A DNA stretch of 27,894 bases from JAHWKV01 sp040905365 (GTDB lineage: Bacteria > Actinomycetota > CADDZG01 > JAHWKV01), in assembly GCA_040905365.1 (NCBI GenBank), contig JBBDRQ010000053.1, positions 1-27,894 of the forward strand, in the 5' to 3' direction. This document shows positions 14,301-22,939 of the stretch, in pieces. The notes beneath the pieces were generated by a model. It did no database searches. It was not told the origin of the DNA and saw only the letters and a program-made list of their open reading frames with translations. How positions within the stretch are numbered: the first letter of the stretch is position 1; every line of letters begins with the position of its first letter. The position numbers and the translations under genes are program-made.

Positions 14301-15556
14301 GCAACCGGGTCGACTGGGGCGCTTGCACCGACGTCGGGCTGGTGCGCCGCGTCAACGAGGACTCCAAGTGCCACGAGTACCCGTTGTTTGCGGTGGCCGA
14401 CGGCATGGGCGGCCACTCCGCCGGAGACGTCGCCTCCGCGCTGGCCATCGAGACGGTCTCCGAACGCATAGGCGGCTCCGAGTCCTTGAGCGACGCAGTG
14501 CGCGCGGCCAACCAGGAGATCTTCAGGCGCGCGTCGCAGGAGCCGGAGCTGTCTGGGATGGGGACCACCCTGACCGCCATGGTGGCCGGGGATACCTCTG
14601 CCCAGATCGCCCACGTTGGCGACTCCCGCGCCTACCTGCTAAGAAACGGCGAGCTGACCCGCTTGACTCAGGACCACACCGTCGTGGGCAGGCTAGTGCA
14701 GCAGGGCAGAATCCGGCCCGAGGATGCCGACCGGCACCCCCAGCGCTCTTACCTGGACCGAGCCTTGGGCGTCGACTCCGACGTCGAGGTGGACGTCTAC
14801 ATGCTCGACTTCGAGCCGGGCGACCGGGTGATGCTGTGCAGCGACGGCCTGTTCGGTATGGTCGAAGACGACCTGATCGCCTCGGTATTGACGGAGCAGA
14901 GCGACCCCCAAAAGGCTGCCGAGCAGCTGTGCGCCGCAGCGGTAAAGGCGGGCGGCAACGACAACGTGACCACGGTGGTTGTGGACTTCCCGCGGCAGGC
15001 AGCTCCCGCGGCAGCCGGCCCACCGGCGGCCGAGCAACGCTCCAAGACGGAGGGCGTGCGCACCGACACCGGGCCGCTGCCGGGAGCAGGTTCGACGCAG
15101 CCGGCGCCGCCGCCCGGTCCGCAGAACGCTCGCGGTGAATCCGGCGCGCCCCAGCAGCCCTCCGGTACGACCAAGCCCAAGCGCCGGACCTGGCGAATAC
15201 TGCGCTACGCGTCGGTCATCGTCGTAGTGCTGGCCGCCGGAGCGTTCGCCGCACGGATGAGCCTGGAGGGTTCGTGGTACGTGGGAACCAACGACGGCAG
15301 GGTATCCATCTTCAGCGGCGTCCCGGGCAGCTTGGGAGGGCTGACGTTCTCGGATTTGGAGCGCGAGACGGATCTCAGTCTCAACGACATCCCCGAACCG
15401 CATCGCAGCCGCCTCGAAGACGGCATAAAGGCCGACAGCCGTGCGTCGGCGGAAGAGATAGTCGCCAACCTGACCCGGCTGTCGGCGCCCGAAGCCGACC
15501 CGGAACCAACGCAAACCCCGACCCCGGCGGCTACTGGGTCGCCGCAGGATTCTTAG
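14297..15556 (+). CDS. pstP: PP2C-family Ser/Thr phosphatase, membrane-anchored
   Basis: Reverses phosphorylation by the PASTA kinase of the operon. The catalytic domain (1-235) carries the metal-binding motifs NED (20-22), FAVADGMGGHSAGD (31-44), HVGDSRAYLL (106-115), LCSDGLFGMVEDD (180-192) and GGNDNVTTVVVDF (219-231). A Pro/Ala linker leads to one membrane helix (about 301-321, ILRYASVIVVVLAAGAFAAR) and an extracellular region of about 95 residues ending in a Thr/Pro-rich tail. This is the actinobacterial PstP layout. It overlaps fhaB by 4 nt (ATGA). Confidence 0.96.
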   Translation: MSNRVDWGACTDVGLVRRVNEDSKCHEYPLFAVADGMGGHSAGDVASALAIETVSERIGGSESLSDAVRAANQEIFRRASQEPELSGMGTTLTAMVAGDTSAQIAHVGDSRAYLLRNGELTRLTQDHTVVGRLVQQGRIRPEDADRHPQRSYLDRALGVDSDVEVDVYMLDFEPGDRVMLCSDGLFGMVEDDLIASVLTEQSDPQKAAEQLCAAAVKAGGNDNVTTVVVDFPRQAAPAAAGPPAAEQRSKTEGVRTDTGPLPGAGSTQPAPPPGPQNARGESGAPQQPSGTTKPKRRTWRILRYASVIVVVLAAGAFAARMSLEGSWYVGTNDGRVSIFSGVPGSLGGLTFSDLERETDLSLNDIPEPHRSRLEDGIKADSRASAEEIVANLTRLSAPEADPEPTQTPTPAATGSPQDS

Positions 15557-15606
15557 GCGGCTTGACTGCGCGGCGCTCTTGGACGGAAAGGACTCTTGGC
15601 TAGCCG

Positions 15607-16953
15607 ATGATCTCCTCAGCGGTCCGCAGGAACACCGAGGCATCGCTGCTGGTGATCTCGCTGGTGATCGCCGTCGGCGGCTACTGGGTCGTCTCTTTGG
15701 CCCAGAGCCCGCGAGTTCCACCCGAACTGGCGGTTTACGCGGCGGCCTTTGCCGGAATCTACGCCGCGGCCCACTTTGCGGTGCGCAAGCTGGCCCCCCG
15801 AGCCGACTCTCTGCTGTTGCCGATCGGTGCGATGCTAAACGCCCTGGGCTTCGTGATGATTTACCGGCTGGAGGAACCCACCGGCAACCCGGGCCTGGCG
15901 GCCGCCCAGACCCGCTGGCTGGCGGTGGCCGTGGCGGCCTTCGTGCTGGTGTTGTGGCTGGTACCCGACGTCCGGGCGCTGGCCCAGTACCGCTACACGC
16001 TGGCACTGGTCGGGGTTGCTCTGCTGTTGCTTCCGATGCTTCCGGTCATAGGCCGTGAGGTCAACGGGGCGCGCCTGTGGATCCGCTTGGGTCCGCTTAA
16101 CTTCCAGCCCTCCGAGCTGGGCAAGATCGCGCTTGTGCTGTTTTTTGCCGGCTACCTGACCGAGCGGCGGGAGTTGCTGGCGGTGGCCACCCGCCGGTGG
16201 GGACCGCTGAGCCTCCCGCAGTTCCGCCACTTCGGACCGGTGCTGCTGGCCTGGGCCGTCTCCTTGTTGGTGATGATCAACCAGCGCGACCTCGGCTCGT
16301 CTTTGCTGTTTTTTGCGATCTTCGTCGCCATGCTCTGGATGGCCACCGGCCGGTCCGTGTACCTGCTGAGCGGTGCCGGCATGTTCGCGCTGGGAGCCCT
16401 GGTGGCGACCCAGGCGTTCGGCCACGTCCGGTCGCGGCTATTGGTGTGGCAGGACCCCTTCGCCTACATCAGCGATCAGGGCTACCAAGTGGTCCAATCC
16501 CTTTTTGCGCTGGCTACCGGCGGCGCGTGGGGCACCGGGCTGGGCCTGGGACGCCCCGACCTCATCCGCTTCAGCGTGCACACTGACTTCATCTTCTCCA
16601 GCCTTGGCGAAGAGCTGGGGCTGGTGGGGGCTGCGGCCGTCCTAACCGCTTACGCCCTGTTCGCCGCCAGGGGCTTCGGCCTGGCTCTGCGCTGTCGGGA
16701 CGACTTCTCCAAGCTGCTGGCCGCGGGCCTCACGTTCGCGCTGAGCTTCCAGACCGTGCTTATCGTGGCAGGAGTTACCAACCTGATCCCGCTGACCGGC
16801 GTAACCCTGCCCTTCATGAGCTACGGAGGGTCGAGCTTGCTGTCCAACTTCATCCTGATCGCGCTGCTGATGAGGATTTCGAACGAGGTCACCGCTCAAG
16901 CCGGCGCGGCACAGCCTACCGAGTACAACCTGGCGGCCGGAGGCGGACGGTGA
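15607..16953 (+). CDS. rodA: SEDS glycosyltransferase RodA/FtsW family
   Basis: Polymerises lipid II into glycan strands, paired with the class B PBP encoded next. The 448-residue protein has about ten membrane helices and the family signatures NFQPSELGKIALVLFFAGYL, HTDFIFSSLGEELGLVGA and IPLTGVTLPFMSYGGSS. Its place before pbpA and after pstP matches mycobacterial rodA, so RodA is preferred over FtsW. The ATG is 50 nt past pstP. AAAGGA is about 14 nt upstream, so the ribosome site is weak. The stop overlaps the pbpA start. Confidence 0.94.
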   Translation: MISSAVRRNTEASLLVISLVIAVGGYWVVSLAQSPRVPPELAVYAAAFAGIYAAAHFAVRKLAPRADSLLLPIGAMLNALGFVMIYRLEEPTGNPGLAAAQTRWLAVAVAAFVLVLWLVPDVRALAQYRYTLALVGVALLLLPMLPVIGREVNGARLWIRLGPLNFQPSELGKIALVLFFAGYLTERRELLAVATRRWGPLSLPQFRHFGPVLLAWAVSLLVMINQRDLGSSLLFFAIFVAMLWMATGRSVYLLSGAGMFALGALVATQAFGHVRSRLLVWQDPFAYISDQGYQVVQSLFALATGGAWGTGLGLGRPDLIRFSVHTDFIFSSLGEELGLVGAAAVLTAYALFAARGFGLALRCRDDFSKLLAAGLTFALSFQTVLIVAGVTNLIPLTGVTLPFMSYGGSSLLSNFILIALLMRISNEVTAQAGAAQPTEYNLAAGGGR

Positions 16954-18410
16954 ACCGGCAGATCCGGGCGATTGCGTACGTGGTCTTGGCCCTGTTCGGC
17001 GCGGTGGTCGTGAACTTGAGCTGGATTCAGCTGGTGCGAGCTCAGAATCTCGCCAGCCACCCGGCGAACACCCGCCTGCTGCTCAAGGAGTACGCGCTGG
17101 AGCGAGGCGCCGTCCGCTCGGCCGACGGAACCGTGCTGGCGATAAGCGAGCCTACCCCCGATCGAGAGCTCAAGTCCCTGCGCACCTACCCCGAGGGCGA
17201 TCTGTTTGCCCACGTGACCGGGTACTACTCCCTGCGGTTCGGCCGGGACGGCTTGGAGCGCTACTACAACCGGCAGCTCACCGGCGAAGGGGGCGTAGTA
17301 ACCATGCAGGACCTTGGAGACCGGCTGTTGGGGCGGGGCAAGAAGGGCGACACGCTGGTGCTCACGCTTGACTCCCGGGTCCAGGAAGCGGCCCAGGAAG
17401 CTTTGAGCGGTCGCAAAGGTGCGGTCGTCGCCCTCGATCCGGTAAGCGGCGGCATCCTAGCCATGTACTCGTCCCCGTCGTTCGACCCCAACCGGCTGTC
17501 CCAGCACTCCGCCGACGGCCAGCAGGAGGTGTGGGAAGAGCTAAACGACGCCGAGGACGAGCCGCTGATAAACCGCGCCACCGGCGCGCTGCTCCCCCCG
17601 GGCTCGACCTTCAAGCTCGTCACGGCCGCCGCGGCGCTGGAGAACGGCATTGCGGCCGACACCTCTTTTCCTGCCACCGGCCAGTACCAGCCGGAACAAA
17701 CGGACCGGACCATAGGAAACTTCGGCGGGTCCACCTGTGGTGGGACAATGGCCCAGGCTATGACCGTTTCCTGCAACACTTACTTCGCGCGGCTGGGAGC
17801 CGAGCTGCCGGAAGGGGCGCTGGAAGACACCGCAGAGGCCTTCGGCTTCGGTGAGGAGCCTCCGCTGGACATTCGGGCCGTCGTCAGCCGGATGCCCGAC
17901 GACGAGGAGCTGGAATCGCCTGCGTTCAGAGCACTTAGCGCCATCGGGCAGTTCGATGTTCGGGCCACGCCTCTGCAAATGGCGCTGGTAGCGGCCGGCA
18001 TAGCCAACGGCGGAAACGTACCGGCCCCCAAGGTCGTCAAACAAATAGAGGACGCGCAGGGCGCCATCGTCAACGAAACCGCTTCGGAGATATGGCGCAC
18101 CGCGGTTTCCTCCGCCACCGCCGCCACCATCAAGGAGATGATGGTCTCGGTGGTCGACAGCGGGACCGCCCGAGGCGCTGCCCTGGAGGGAGTAAGAGTG
18201 GCCGCTAAAACCGGCACCGCACAAACCGGCGCGGAAGGCGACGAGACACTCGCTTGGACCGTGGCTTTCGCGCCGGCCGACACCCCCCGCATCGCGGTGG
18301 CGGTCGTAGTGGAAGGCTCGGGCGCGGGCAGCGACGAGACCGGCGGACGCCTGGCGGCGCCGATCGTCCGCCAAGTGCTGCAAGCTCACCGCGCCGCCGC
18401 GGGATGGTGA
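16950..18410 (+). CDS. pbpA: Class B penicillin-binding protein PbpA
   Basis: A transpeptidase that cross-links peptidoglycan made by RodA. It has an N-terminal membrane anchor (about 5-25), a short pedestal region, and a transpeptidase domain with all three active-site motifs: STFK (Ser219, Lys222), SCN (274-276) and KTG (420-422). At 486 residues it matches the actinobacterial PbpA type, which has no C-terminal PASTA domains. The GTG start forms GTGA with the rodA stop. Lys222 and the Ser-Cys-Asn triad look intact. Confidence 0.96.
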   Translation: MNRQIRAIAYVVLALFGAVVVNLSWIQLVRAQNLASHPANTRLLLKEYALERGAVRSADGTVLAISEPTPDRELKSLRTYPEGDLFAHVTGYYSLRFGRDGLERYYNRQLTGEGGVVTMQDLGDRLLGRGKKGDTLVLTLDSRVQEAAQEALSGRKGAVVALDPVSGGILAMYSSPSFDPNRLSQHSADGQQEVWEELNDAEDEPLINRATGALLPPGSTFKLVTAAAALENGIAADTSFPATGQYQPEQTDRTIGNFGGSTCGGTMAQAMTVSCNTYFARLGAELPEGALEDTAEAFGFGEEPPLDIRAVVSRMPDDEELESPAFRALSAIGQFDVRATPLQMALVAAGIANGGNVPAPKVVKQIEDAQGAIVNETASEIWRTAVSSATAATIKEMMVSVVDSGTARGAALEGVRVAAKTGTAQTGAEGDETLAWTVAFAPADTPRIAVAVVVEGSGAGSDETGGRLAAPIVRQVLQAHRAAAGW

Positions 18411-20287
18411 ACCGGGGCTCAACCCGGCCCGGCGACGAGTACGGCGGTCGGTATCAAATAAAGCGCTCCATCGCCTCGGGCGGCATGGCCGAGGTGTTCG
18501 TAGCGCGCGACGCGCTGCTCGACCGCTTGGTCGCGCTCAAACTTATGCACCCGGAGTTCACCGGAAACGAGGCGTTCGTTCAGCGCTTTCGCCGGGAGGC
18601 ACAGGCCGCCGCCAGCCTCAACGACCCCCGCATCGTCTGTGTCTACGACTGGGGCGCGGAGAACGGAACCTACTTCATCGTCATGGAGTACGTCGAAGGC
18701 GAGACCCTGAGCGACACCATCCGCAAGTCTGGGCCTATGCCGATCGCGGACGCCGTGCGCATCGCCGCGGACGTGTGCGGAGCCCTGCACGTGGCCCACC
18801 AAAACGGGATAGTGCACCGGGACGTCAAACCCGCCAACATTTCGATCGACCTGTACGGGCAGACCAAGGTCATGGACTTCGGTATCGCCCGCGCCGCTTC
18901 CGCTGGAGCCCAGCAGGTTACCCAAACCGGCACGGTCATCGGCACCGCCAGCTACTTCTCGCCTGAGCAGGCCCAAGGGCTGCCGGTGGATCCACGCTCG
19001 GACGTGTACTCGGTAGGGGTGGTTCTCTACGAAATGCTGACCGGGCGGGTTCCCTTTCAGGGCGACAGTCCGGTGGCCGTCGCCTACAAGCACGTAAGCG
19101 AGGACCCCCCGCTACCGCGCTCGATCACCCGCGACATACCCCCTGAGCTAGAAGCGGTAGTGATGAAAGCCCTGTCCAAGAACCCCGAGAACCGCTACCA
19201 AAGCGCGCACGACATGCAGCAGGACCTGGCCAGGATCCTACGGGGCGAGCCGGTGGAGGCAACGCCGCTGCTTCCCGCCGGGCCCCCTCCCCGGGCTGAC
19301 TACGAGGAACGGACCGCCGTGTACGCCCCAGCCGGTCCCCGGGGCGCTACCGAGGTTATGCATACGGCCGGGCGGCCCCCACCGGGCCGCCAACCGGGCC
19401 GCGGCCTCGCCAAGGGCGTGGCAGCCGCGATCTTTCTGGTCATCGTGGCGGTAGGCGTCGGCCTGTTTGTAGTGCTGGCCGACACCACGGCCCCCAACGT
19501 GGAGGTTCCCGAAGTCGTCGGTTTACCGGTGGAGGACGCCCAGCGCACCCTGCTGGCGCGGGGTCTCAACTACACCATCTCCGGCCGCGAGTTCAGCTCA
19601 AGCCTGCCCGCCTCGTACGTGCTGTCGCAGGATCCCGAGGAGGGCCGCAAGGTGGACGAGGGCGAATCGGTCAACCTGGTGCTGTCGGAGGGGCCGGAGC
19701 AGGTGGAGGTTCCCGACGTGCGCGGAGTCACCCAACCCGAAGCCGACCAATTGCTCAGCAATGCCGGGTTGCGGCTGGGCGATGTAAGCCGGGCGCCGAA
19801 CAACGACATCGAACCGGATCTGGTAATCGAGCAGACCCCGGGCCCGGCACAGATCGTCAACCGCAACGACCGCGTGGACATCGTCTTGAGTACCGGCCCC
19901 CCGCAGGTGGGCGTACCTGAGCTGGTCGATCTCACCGAGGAGCAAGCTAGAGCCCAGCTGGCCGATGCCGGCCTGGCAGCCGCCACCCAGCGAAGCTGTG
20001 ACCCCGGCGAGGAACCTAACATTGTCCTGTCTCAAGACCCGGCTGCCGGCACTCCCGTGCCGGAGGGCGCCGAAGTGAGCCTCCAGATCAACTCCGCGGC
20101 GCAGGTTCCGGACGTGGAGGGAGACAGCGAGCTGGTTGCCGAGACCAAGCTGGAGAATGCGGGGTTCAACGTGCTAAAGCAAGGTGACAGCCCGCTTGAC
20201 CTGTTCGAGAACGGCACCGTCGAGAACCAGTCGCCCGAGGGGGGCACCTTAGCCTGCCCCGGCGACACCGTCACGATCGAATTTTAG
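18404..20287 (+). CDS. pknB: PASTA-domain Ser/Thr protein kinase
   Basis: A transmembrane receptor kinase that senses muropeptides or lipid II and phosphorylates division and cell-wall proteins (FhaA/FhaB partners, PstP-regulated). Of 627 residues, 17-278 are the kinase: glycine loop ASGGMAEV, Lys46 in VALKLM, HRDVKPANI (Asp140), DFG (158-160), and an activation loop VTQTGTVIGTASYFSPEQ with the usual autophosphorylated Thr pair (about 173, 175). One membrane helix (about 339-359) is followed by four PASTA domains. The start is ATG 18404 or GTG 18407, both overlapping the pbpA stop. No separate pknA-like kinase precedes it, unlike in mycobacteria. Confidence 0.96.
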   Translation: MVNRGSTRPGDEYGGRYQIKRSIASGGMAEVFVARDALLDRLVALKLMHPEFTGNEAFVQRFRREAQAAASLNDPRIVCVYDWGAENGTYFIVMEYVEGETLSDTIRKSGPMPIADAVRIAADVCGALHVAHQNGIVHRDVKPANISIDLYGQTKVMDFGIARAASAGAQQVTQTGTVIGTASYFSPEQAQGLPVDPRSDVYSVGVVLYEMLTGRVPFQGDSPVAVAYKHVSEDPPLPRSITRDIPPELEAVVMKALSKNPENRYQSAHDMQQDLARILRGEPVEATPLLPAGPPPRADYEERTAVYAPAGPRGATEVMHTAGRPPPGRQPGRGLAKGVAAAIFLVIVAVGVGLFVVLADTTAPNVEVPEVVGLPVEDAQRTLLARGLNYTISGREFSSSLPASYVLSQDPEEGRKVDEGESVNLVLSEGPEQVEVPDVRGVTQPEADQLLSNAGLRLGDVSRAPNNDIEPDLVIEQTPGPAQIVNRNDRVDIVLSTGPPQVGVPELVDLTEEQARAQLADAGLAAATQRSCDPGEEPNIVLSQDPAAGTPVPEGAEVSLQINSAAQVPDVEGDSELVAETKLENAGFNVLKQGDSPLDLFENGTVENQSPEGGTLACPGDTVTIEF

Positions 20288-20291
20288 TAGG

Positions 20292-20873
20292 CTACGCGGG
20301 GATTGCCCTGACGGATTTCAAAAAGTTGCCCAATAGGGCCATACCCTGCCGAGTCATGATCGACTCCGGGTGGAACTGCACCCCCTGAACCTCGTAGGCG
20401 GTGTGGCGAATCCCCATTATCACACCGTCGGAAGTGCGCGCGGTTACCTCCAACTCGGCCGGCATCGACTCGGGCTCAATAACCAGCGAGTGGTAGCGGG
20501 TAGCCTCGAAAGGGTTCGGCAGACCGCTGAACACGCCCCGGGAATCATGATGGATAGGTGAGGTCTTGCCGTGCATCAGCGTCTCGGCCCGCACAACCCT
20601 TCCGCCAAACGCCAACCCGATCGCCTGGTGGCCCAGGCAAACGCCCAGCACGGGCACCCGGCCCGCGAACATCCCTACCGCATCCACGCAGCAGCCGGCA
20701 TCCTTGGGGTGACCGGGGCCGGGCGAGATAACCACCGCCTCAGCGTCGAGTGCGGCGAGCTCGTCCAGGGTGGCGTCGTTGCGCAAAACCACCGGCTCGG
20801 CGCCCGCCTCGCCCAGGTACTGGGCGAGATTGAACACGAAGGAATCGAAGTTGTCGATGAGCAAGACCCTCAA
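20292..20873 (-). CDS. pabA: Glutamine amidotransferase component of anthranilate/aminodeoxychorismate synthase
   Basis: Supplies ammonia from glutamine to chorismate amination for tryptophan and/or folate. The class I glutaminase triad is visible: Cys79 in GVCLGHQ and His168/Glu170 in VQFHPES. Other hallmarks are LLIDNFDSFVFNL at the start, PGPGHPKDAG, and YHSLVIE. The 193-residue length is standard. The partner synthase is not in the window, so trpG and pabA cannot be separated. The TTG start (20871-20873) has AAGGG 7 nt upstream. It converges on pknB with a 4-nt gap, as trpG does in mycobacteria. Confidence 0.94.
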   Translation of the reverse strand: MRVLLIDNFDSFVFNLAQYLGEAGAEPVVLRNDATLDELAALDAEAVVISPGPGHPKDAGCCVDAVGMFAGRVPVLGVCLGHQAIGLAFGGRVVRAETLMHGKTSPIHHDSRGVFSGLPNPFEATRYHSLVIEPESMPAELEVTARTSDGVIMGIRHTAYEVQGVQFHPESIMTRQGMALLGNFLKSVRAIPA

Positions 20874-20891
20874 AAGCGCGCCCTTCCAATG

Positions 20892-21002
20892 CTAGTAGTT
20901 TGCCGGCAGGAGGTGGGCAAACTGCTCGAAAAGATAGAACAGCAGCAGGATCGCCGGGATGCCGACCAGCACCCGGATGAGAATCTTCTTCCCGCGGCTC
21001 AT
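20892..21002 (-). CDS. 36-residue single-pass membrane peptide
   Basis: The ATG (21000-21002) overlaps the sortase stop as ATGA. The peptide begins MSRGKKILIRVLVG and continues with a hydrophobic segment IPAILLLFYLFEQFAHLLP before ending ANY. A basic N-terminus then one helix predicts an N-in single-pass membrane protein. It ends 18 nt before the pabA start, so sortase, peptide and pabA look like one operon. No family is recognised. The coupling and composition argue for a real gene, perhaps a small sortase-associated membrane factor (inference). Confidence 0.7.
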   Translation of the reverse strand: MSRGKKILIRVLVGIPAILLLFYLFEQFAHLLPANY

Positions 21003-21619
21003 GAGTCCACTATCTCGCCGTCGGTCGGGTCGGTTTGCTGCAGATCTCCCGGGGTGCCAACCAGCTCCGCTACCACTATCAACCGCTGTCTGGCGGAAAA
21101 GCGCGGGTGGCAAGTGGTCAGGGTCAGGCGCGCGTCGTCGGTCCGTGCAATGACCCCCACCTCGGTGGGCAGCACGATCTTGGTCTCGCTGACAACGTAC
21201 TTATGCACCGTTTGCTGACGGTCGATCACCGTTATCTCGTCGCCGGGCTCCATCTGGTCCAGATCGTAGAAGGGCCCCCCGTAGGTGGTCCGGTGTCCCG
21301 AGACCACGAAATTGCCGAGGCCGCCGGGCACCGCAGAGCCGGGATAGTGACCGGGACCCTTCTTCAGGTCGGCGACGCTCACGCCCTCCACCACAGCCAC
21401 GTCCAGGTCGATCTTGGGTATCTGCATCAGGGCGTAGGCGTCACCGGGATCGGGCACCGACTCGTCGATGCCGGTGCTCCACTTTTCCTCCAGCTCGCTG
21501 GCCAGCGCCGACTGCTCGCGGCTGGTAACGAAGTTGGTACCCACCAGCTGGTATACGAGAAACAGCAGGATAAGGGCACCCAGTGAAATGAAAGTGCGGC
21601 CTAGAAAACGAAGAGCCAT
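20999..21619 (-). CDS. Class E-type sortase
   Basis: A membrane-anchored transpeptidase that attaches surface proteins to peptidoglycan. The 206-residue protein has an N-terminal membrane anchor (about 10-27), the catalytic His109 in VSGHRTTYGGPF, Cys170 in LTLTTCHPRFSARQRLIVV and an Arg a few residues later (177 or 179). The YGGPF after the histidine is characteristic of class E sortases of Actinobacteria, which commonly sit beside pabA/pknB/crgA. No substrate with a sorting signal is visible in the window. The ATG (21617-21619) has no ribosome site but a TAATCT box 8 nt upstream. Confidence 0.93.
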   Translation of the reverse strand: MALRFLGRTFISLGALILLFLVYQLVGTNFVTSREQSALASELEEKWSTGIDESVPDPGDAYALMQIPKIDLDVAVVEGVSVADLKKGPGHYPGSAVPGGLGNFVVSGHRTTYGGPFYDLDQMEPGDEITVIDRQQTVHKYVVSETKIVLPTEVGVIARTDDARLTLTTCHPRFSARQRLIVVAELVGTPGDLQQTDPTDGEIVDS

Positions 21620-21627
21620 GGGGATTT

Positions 21628-21633
21628 AGATTA
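21628..21633 (-). promoter_or_regulatory. Candidate -10 box for a leaderless sortase transcript
   Basis: TAATCT on the minus strand lies 8 nt before the sortase ATG, and the intervening AAATCCCC has no SD. Divergent crgA has its own candidate -10 (TAGAAT, 21668-21673). Confidence 0.4.
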
Positions 21634-21711
21634 CCACCCCGCCGCCGAGCCGCGGTTGGCACGGCACTAGAATGAGAACGACCACACGAGCCGAAAACCG
21701 AGGTGCAGTCA

Positions 21712-21948
21712 ATGCCTAAGTCCAAATCCAAACGAAACCGTTACGTCCCGCCGCCCAAGCCCAAGCCCAAGCCCTCGCCCAAGTGGGTTCCCTACGCCTT
21801 CTTCGGGATGCTCGCAGTGGGCTTCTTCATGATCATCGGCCGCTACATGCTGGGCACGACGGGGGGCATCTTCGCCAGCAACTGGATCCTGTGGGGGGGG
21901 TTGGGAATGATCGCGGTCGCCTTTGGGGTGGCAACCCAGTGGCGCTAG
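21712..21948 (+). CDS. crgA: Cell division protein CrgA
   Basis: A small septal membrane protein that in Streptomyces inhibits and in mycobacteria coordinates FtsZ-dependent division and wall synthesis. The 78-residue product opens with a Lys/Arg/Pro-rich tail (MPKSKSKRNRYVPPP and KPK repeats) and has two membrane helices (WVPYAFFGMLAVGFFMIIG and NWILWGGLGMIAVAFGVAT), ending at the second. The ATG (21712-21714) has GAGGTG 6 nt upstream; a GTG at 21703 is less likely. The position next to the sortase and pknB operon is the standard actinobacterial neighbourhood. Confidence 0.94.
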   Translation: MPKSKSKRNRYVPPPKPKPKPSPKWVPYAFFGMLAVGFFMIIGRYMLGTTGGIFASNWILWGGLGMIAVAFGVATQWR

Positions 21949-22326
21949 TTACACCTCCTGCTTAATCAGCACCATCGCCTCGCCGCAGTGCCTGGGAGCC
22001 CTCTCCTTGGCCATCTCCAGCACCGCCAGCCTCATCCCGCACATCTCGCAGACGTAGGCCAGGCGCAGCTCGGGATCCACCTTCATGGGCTCGGGGTCCG
22101 GGGGAGGCGGGTTGGCCAGATAGCGAAAGTAGCCGGCGCCGAAAGCACCTATAGCCAGGCCCATAGCCCCTCCGGCTATCCATCGAAGGACTCCCCCGAC
22201 GTCACCTATGGCCGTAACCAGGGCGGTGATTCCCGCAGCCGCCACGATGAGCACAACCACGCCGGCGACCACGCGTCCAATCGCCTTTCCGGCGCCCAGT
22301 GACTCAGCTTCTTGCGTCTCGTCCAA
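21949..22326 (-). CDS. Small two-helix membrane protein with a C-terminal zinc-ribbon-like motif
   Basis: A 125-residue protein of unknown function. It has an acidic N-terminus, two membrane helices (about 18-40 and 46-70), a Pro-rich linker NPPPPDPEP, and a cytosolic C-terminus with YVCEMCGMRL and RHCGEAM, whose CxxC plus HC could hold one metal ion. The TTG start (22324-22326) has GGGGGA about 5 nt upstream. It is convergent with crgA with no gap between the stops. No homolog is recognised with certainty. Confidence 0.8.
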   Translation of the reverse strand: MDETQEAESLGAGKAIGRVVAGVVVLIVAAAGITALVTAIGDVGGVLRWIAGGAMGLAIGAFGAGYFRYLANPPPPDPEPMKVDPELRLAYVCEMCGMRLAVLEMAKERAPRHCGEAMVLIKQEV

Positions 22327-22459
22327 GGGTATCCCCCTATTTGGGCTCGTACCGTATCCTCAATGATGGGCTGGCATCCATCGTAGGCGCCTCGCCCCCG
22401 CTAGTCATCAGGTACGCGCCCGGTAACGGCGGGCGCCGGTGCGACCGAAAGGATCCCGC

Positions 22460-22849
22460 ATGCCGGTCAAGTTTCAATCCGAGGATTACTTCGAGGCCGC
22501 CAACGCTGCTTTGAAAAAGGACGAGGACGCCCTGAAGGCTTCCAAGGGTCACAACGTCGAGGTTCAGGTGATCACCACAGACTTCCCGCAGGAGGGCGAG
22601 AAAAAGACCTACCTAAGGATCAAGGAGGGGGTTCCGGATGTCGGAATCGGTGAACTCGAGGACCCCGACGCGGTCATTACCCAGGACTACGAGACTGCGG
22701 TGGCGCTGGATAAAGGGGAGCTCAACCCCCAGACGGCCTTCATGGAAGGCAAGATGAAGATCAAAGGCAACCTCATGAAGATCATGCAACTGCAGAAGTT
22801 TATGAAGACGCTGGAGCCCGCGACCTCCGATATCGAGCGTGAGTACTGA
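22460..22849 (+). CDS. SCP2 sterol-binding domain protein
   Basis: A 129-residue single-domain protein. Features of the SCP2 fold include VGIGELEDPDAVITQDYETA and a basic end LMKIMQLQKFMKTL, with a preceding FMEGKMKIKGN typical of the lipid-binding tunnel region. Such proteins bind hydrophobic ligands or accompany acyl-CoA/lipid metabolism; nothing in the surroundings names the ligand. The ATG (22460-22462) has AGGA about 6-7 nt upstream. The last codons and the stop are repeated exactly just downstream. Confidence 0.85.
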   Translation: MPVKFQSEDYFEAANAALKKDEDALKASKGHNVEVQVITTDFPQEGEKKTYLRIKEGVPDVGIGELEDPDAVITQDYETAVALDKGELNPQTAFMEGKMKIKGNLMKIMQLQKFMKTLEPATSDIEREY

Positions 22850-22871
22850 TCATCGAGCGTGAGTACTGATC
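22832..22871 (+). repeat. 20-bp perfect tandem duplication at the 3' end of the SCP2 gene
   Basis: The 20 bases at 22832-22851 (starting ATCGAGCGTG) are repeated exactly at 22852-22871. The unit covers the last codons (IEREY) and the TGA stop, so the second copy is outside the gene. It could be a recent slippage duplication or an assembly overlap. Confidence 0.9.
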
Positions 22872-22939
22872 ACGGCTAACCGGGCGGGACTAGTTCAACA
22901 GCTTTTGGCGCGGCCGGGGACCCCCGACTGAGGAGCCCC

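Noticed and set aside
22872..22939. Terminator or small gene after the SCP2 gene
   Set aside because: Only a weak GGGG/CCCC pairing without a T run is visible, which is not enough to call a feature.
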